A stretch of 64,000 bases of DNA, taken from positions 1-64,000 of the forward strand of contig CANXME010002099.1 in the NCBI GenBank assembly GCA_948144175.1, in the 5' to 3' direction. Source of the stretch: Closterium sp. NIES-65. Taxonomy: Eukaryota; Streptophyta; Zygnematophyceae; Desmidiales; Closteriaceae. This document shows positions 61,995-64,000 of the stretch, piece by piece; the stretch's first letter is position 1, and every line of letters starts with the position of its first letter. The position numbers and the translations under genes were made by a program. The notes under the pieces were generated by a model. The model searched no databases. It was not told the origin of the DNA and was given only the letters and a program-made list of their open reading frames with translations.

Positions 61995-62085
61995 GGAGGC
62001 ACGCTATGGTACTAACGTGAGTGCGCAGCGCGTAGAGAGGAACGATGAGGGAACGCGCGACTCGAGGGTAATCTACGTCCGCCAT
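61995..62085 (-). pseudogene. LRR receptor-like gene copy 3, first part (start codon and N-terminus)
   Basis: In sense it starts at 62085 with MADVDYPRVARSLIVPLYAL and goes on to HVSTIACL, where the transposon begins. It joins 45320 downwards (LLLLYCSPTIAF). Compare copy 1 MANVVYHPRVARSVTVLHDA. Together with 44961-45320 it is one gene interrupted by 16.7 kb. Confidence 0.8.
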
Positions 62086-62900
62086 GTGTGAATAGGCGCG
62101 TGACTGCGACTATGAGTCTATGTTCCGAAAATTGTTACCGCGAGAACCGAAGCCTACTACTAGTTCAAATTGAAACTTGAAATGGGTTTCCAGCAAGGTA
62201 AGGGAATGAACACAGGCGATACCACTGAGCTTTCAAGATAAGATGGCTGTGACTTGTCTTGGAGGTGAGTGCTCGGTATGCATTCGCCGAATGAGTGCTT
62301 GACGTGGCAGCTGCCACGTCGGAAGTCACCCACAGCACGTGCTATGAGATATTGCGCCGACTGCCGTCCACACAACATACTGACTCGCTCACTGCTGGTT
62401 CGTAAATGAGAGCGATGCGCGTGCGCTAAATGGAATTGAGGTGAGAGTGATAGGACAAAACAAGGCTATGAACGGCTGCTGCTACAGCAGCAGTATGGAC
62501 GAATGGAATGCACGCGACGGCACCGCGAGCAACATGCGGTCGTGGCTTGGCTGACAGCCATTCGCCCTTATCGAGAGGCACTGCTACCTAGAGGCACGGG
62601 CCAACCTAGAGGCGCCACTACCAAGAGGCGCCACTACCGAGAGGCACCAATACTGAGGGACGGCTGGTGTTGGAGTAGGGTTTGCAGCTATGGGTTGTGC
62701 TGAGTTAGTTTGGTTCGGTTGGGCTGGGTTGATTTGGATGAGTCAAGGTGAGGACACCCAGAGTGGTTGGTTGGAGCGAATGGGGGCTCGACAGGCGATG
62801 GGAGAATTGACGAATTCAGCAGCAGGGGGAGAGAATTGAGTGTGAAGAGATTTGTGAAAGGTCGAGTGCGGTTGACTAGCGCAACAGATTGATGCAGCGT
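62086..62900 (-). promoter_or_regulatory. Upstream region of LRR gene copy 3
   Basis: Matches 18564-19440 (copy 1) and, inverted, 39640-40132 (copy 2). It includes GCAGTATGGACGAATGGAAT (about 62492) and GGTTGGTTGGAGCGAATGGG (about 62765). Confidence 0.6.
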
Positions 62901-63346
62901 GGTGAGTGAGCAATATATGAAACGCGGGTTGTTTATCGGGGTCCCCCCCGACATTCCCCCGAGGTCGCCTTGCCTAGACTCCCCCCTGTAAGGGCGCGTC
63001 AGAACGAAATTCGAACAAGGGTTACCTACCTCGTGACCTCTCGCTATGTCCTCGAAAGTATTCATCAGCTCGCAAAAAAAACGTCGCAAACTCACATTTG
63101 CGAGGAAACAGCTTTTTAGGAGCTGAAATGCCATGAGGACAATTTCCCTACATAATGTTACCAGACCAGATCCCTGCTTCTACACATGATGCCCGCTTGA
63201 GCCACTCCCGGTTGCCTTGTAAAGGGGCCTTATAAGCTATAACGGGCGTTTCGCATAAGTTTCGTTAAAGCCCAAGACCTGAATTACTCAACGGAAGTCA
63301 ACTGAGTATTTCTAGGTTCGGCGGGCTGCCAGTTGGAGGTTCGAAT
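62901..63346. other. No gene seen
   Basis: No open frame or repeat recognised in this 450-bp stretch. Confidence 0.5.
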
Positions 63347-63580
63347 TGTCAGAATCCCAACCACTAGACCATTGGGATACAAGGGCTTGTTTCAGTAGCG
63401 GGTCAGTGCGCCCATAACCCCCCAGGCGAACGCGCCTGTAACCCTCTCCAGTATCAATCGGGCATCCACAGTGCAGATCTACTGACACCCCCCCACACTG
63501 GGAGGCCCAGGACTAAGCACAGCGGCAACGGCCTACATGTGCATACACCGGGAATCGAACCCGAGACCGCTCTGATACCA
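63347..63580 (-). mobile_element. TRIM-2 family member with one LTR only
   Basis: 63347-63487 is the complement of a TRIM-2-type LTR (about 141 bp, with GGTTATGGGCGCACTGACCC and GGTCTAGTGGTTGGGATTCTGACA-type end in sense). 63488-63568 is the short interior with a G-run polypurine tract, and 63569-63580 is the primer site TGGTATCAGAGC in sense. Where the other TRIM LTR should start there is instead a copia LTR (63581-63710). Confidence 0.82.
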
Positions 63581-64000
63581 TGTCAAAATTAGAAGAAAGA
63601 AAGAGGGTTGAACTAGCAGGAATGAGGATACAAATAGCAAAACCCTAGAAGGGTTGTACTCGCTATAGAGCACCCCACTAAAGGCTAGAGCATAAGATAA
63701 TATTCTGACAAACCCCCATAGCCAAAGTGGGGTGTAATCAGCAGAGCAGGCAAAGCAGTACAAGCTCAGGGTGGATCACAATGTCACCACACATTCTGAG
63801 CACAAGTTCAAGAAGCAATAATTTAGAGTTCACAATTATGAGCAAAGCTAGTGGTAGTCACAACGGGCAAGTGAGGAGGAGGAGGGAGAGTGAGAGGAGA
63901 GGAGATAGAAGACGGCGGCTGAAGCTGCAGACACACGGGCAACAGGAGTGGCGAGCACAGTGGCTACCGGACTAAGCGCCCGGACTACAGGAGCAACAGG
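63581..64000 (-). mobile_element. Copia-4: 3' LTR and 3' end of another copia element
   Basis: 63581-63710 is a 130-bp LTR in minus orientation (sense start TGTCAGAATATTATCTTATG, end TTCTAATTTTGACA). Upstream in sense is the tract TATGGGGGTT and the 3' untranslated DNA like that of Copia-1 and Copia-2 (TGAACTTGTGCTCAGAATGT, CCACCCTGAGCTTG). The body lies beyond the window. Confidence 0.82.

Overview
This window looks like nuclear DNA of a streptophyte green alga or early-diverging plant, and a charophyte of the Closterium type is my best guess. The basis is indirect. The window holds plant-type leucine-rich-repeat receptor-like genes, a Ty3/gypsy chromovirus, and a Ty3/gypsy element carrying a cytosine methyltransferase domain (an arrangement reported from charophytes and dinoflagellates). 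It also holds Ty1/copia elements with long poly-glycine Gag regions, and the base composition is GC-rich. There is no bacterial or organellar layout, and almost everything is mobile or a broken gene.

Layout. 1-3600: decayed chromovirus (Gypsy-1). 3620-7780: copy A of a long repeat carrying an unrecognised gene. 7950-19440: LRR receptor-like gene on the minus strand, split by Copia-1 (8418-16942, TSD GGGGG), which itself holds a 1143-bp TG..CA insert (TSD AGCTG). 19932-20308: a miniature LTR element (TRIM-1). 20313-23780: copy B of the long repeat. 24003-27258: broken hAT transposase gene, cut by TRIM-2 (25254-25598, TSD CACCG). 27800-29230: copy C of the long repeat, inverted. 29902-30470: MITE with TSD TAA. 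31255-39032: young Ty3/gypsy element (Gypsy-2, minus strand) whose Pol contains a DNMT3-like domain between protease and reverse transcriptase. 39640-40372: second LRR 5' fragment. 40438-42150: 5' part of another LTR element. 42160-44960: truncated Copia-3.

45321-61994 is one large DNA transposon with a Plavaka-family transposase on the minus strand and two unrecognised genes diverging from it on the plus strand. It sits inside a third LRR gene, whose halves lie at 44966-45320 and 61995-62085. Copia-2 (53330-60821, TSD ATATT) sits in turn inside the second plus-strand gene. The right edge (63347-64000) has a TRIM-2 relative fused to the 3' LTR of a further copia element.

Two themes cross these elements. 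First, in-frame TAG codons interrupt otherwise continuous coding in at least six unrelated elements, usually where Gln is expected or seen in a sister copy. Clear in-frame TAA or TGA of the same kind is lacking. This may be C-to-T decay at CAG (CHG) sites, functional UAG readthrough (especially at gag/pol borders), or partial recoding. Second, insertions are nested three deep inside LRR gene copies, giving a readable relative chronology. All splice sites, boundaries and homology calls were made by eye.
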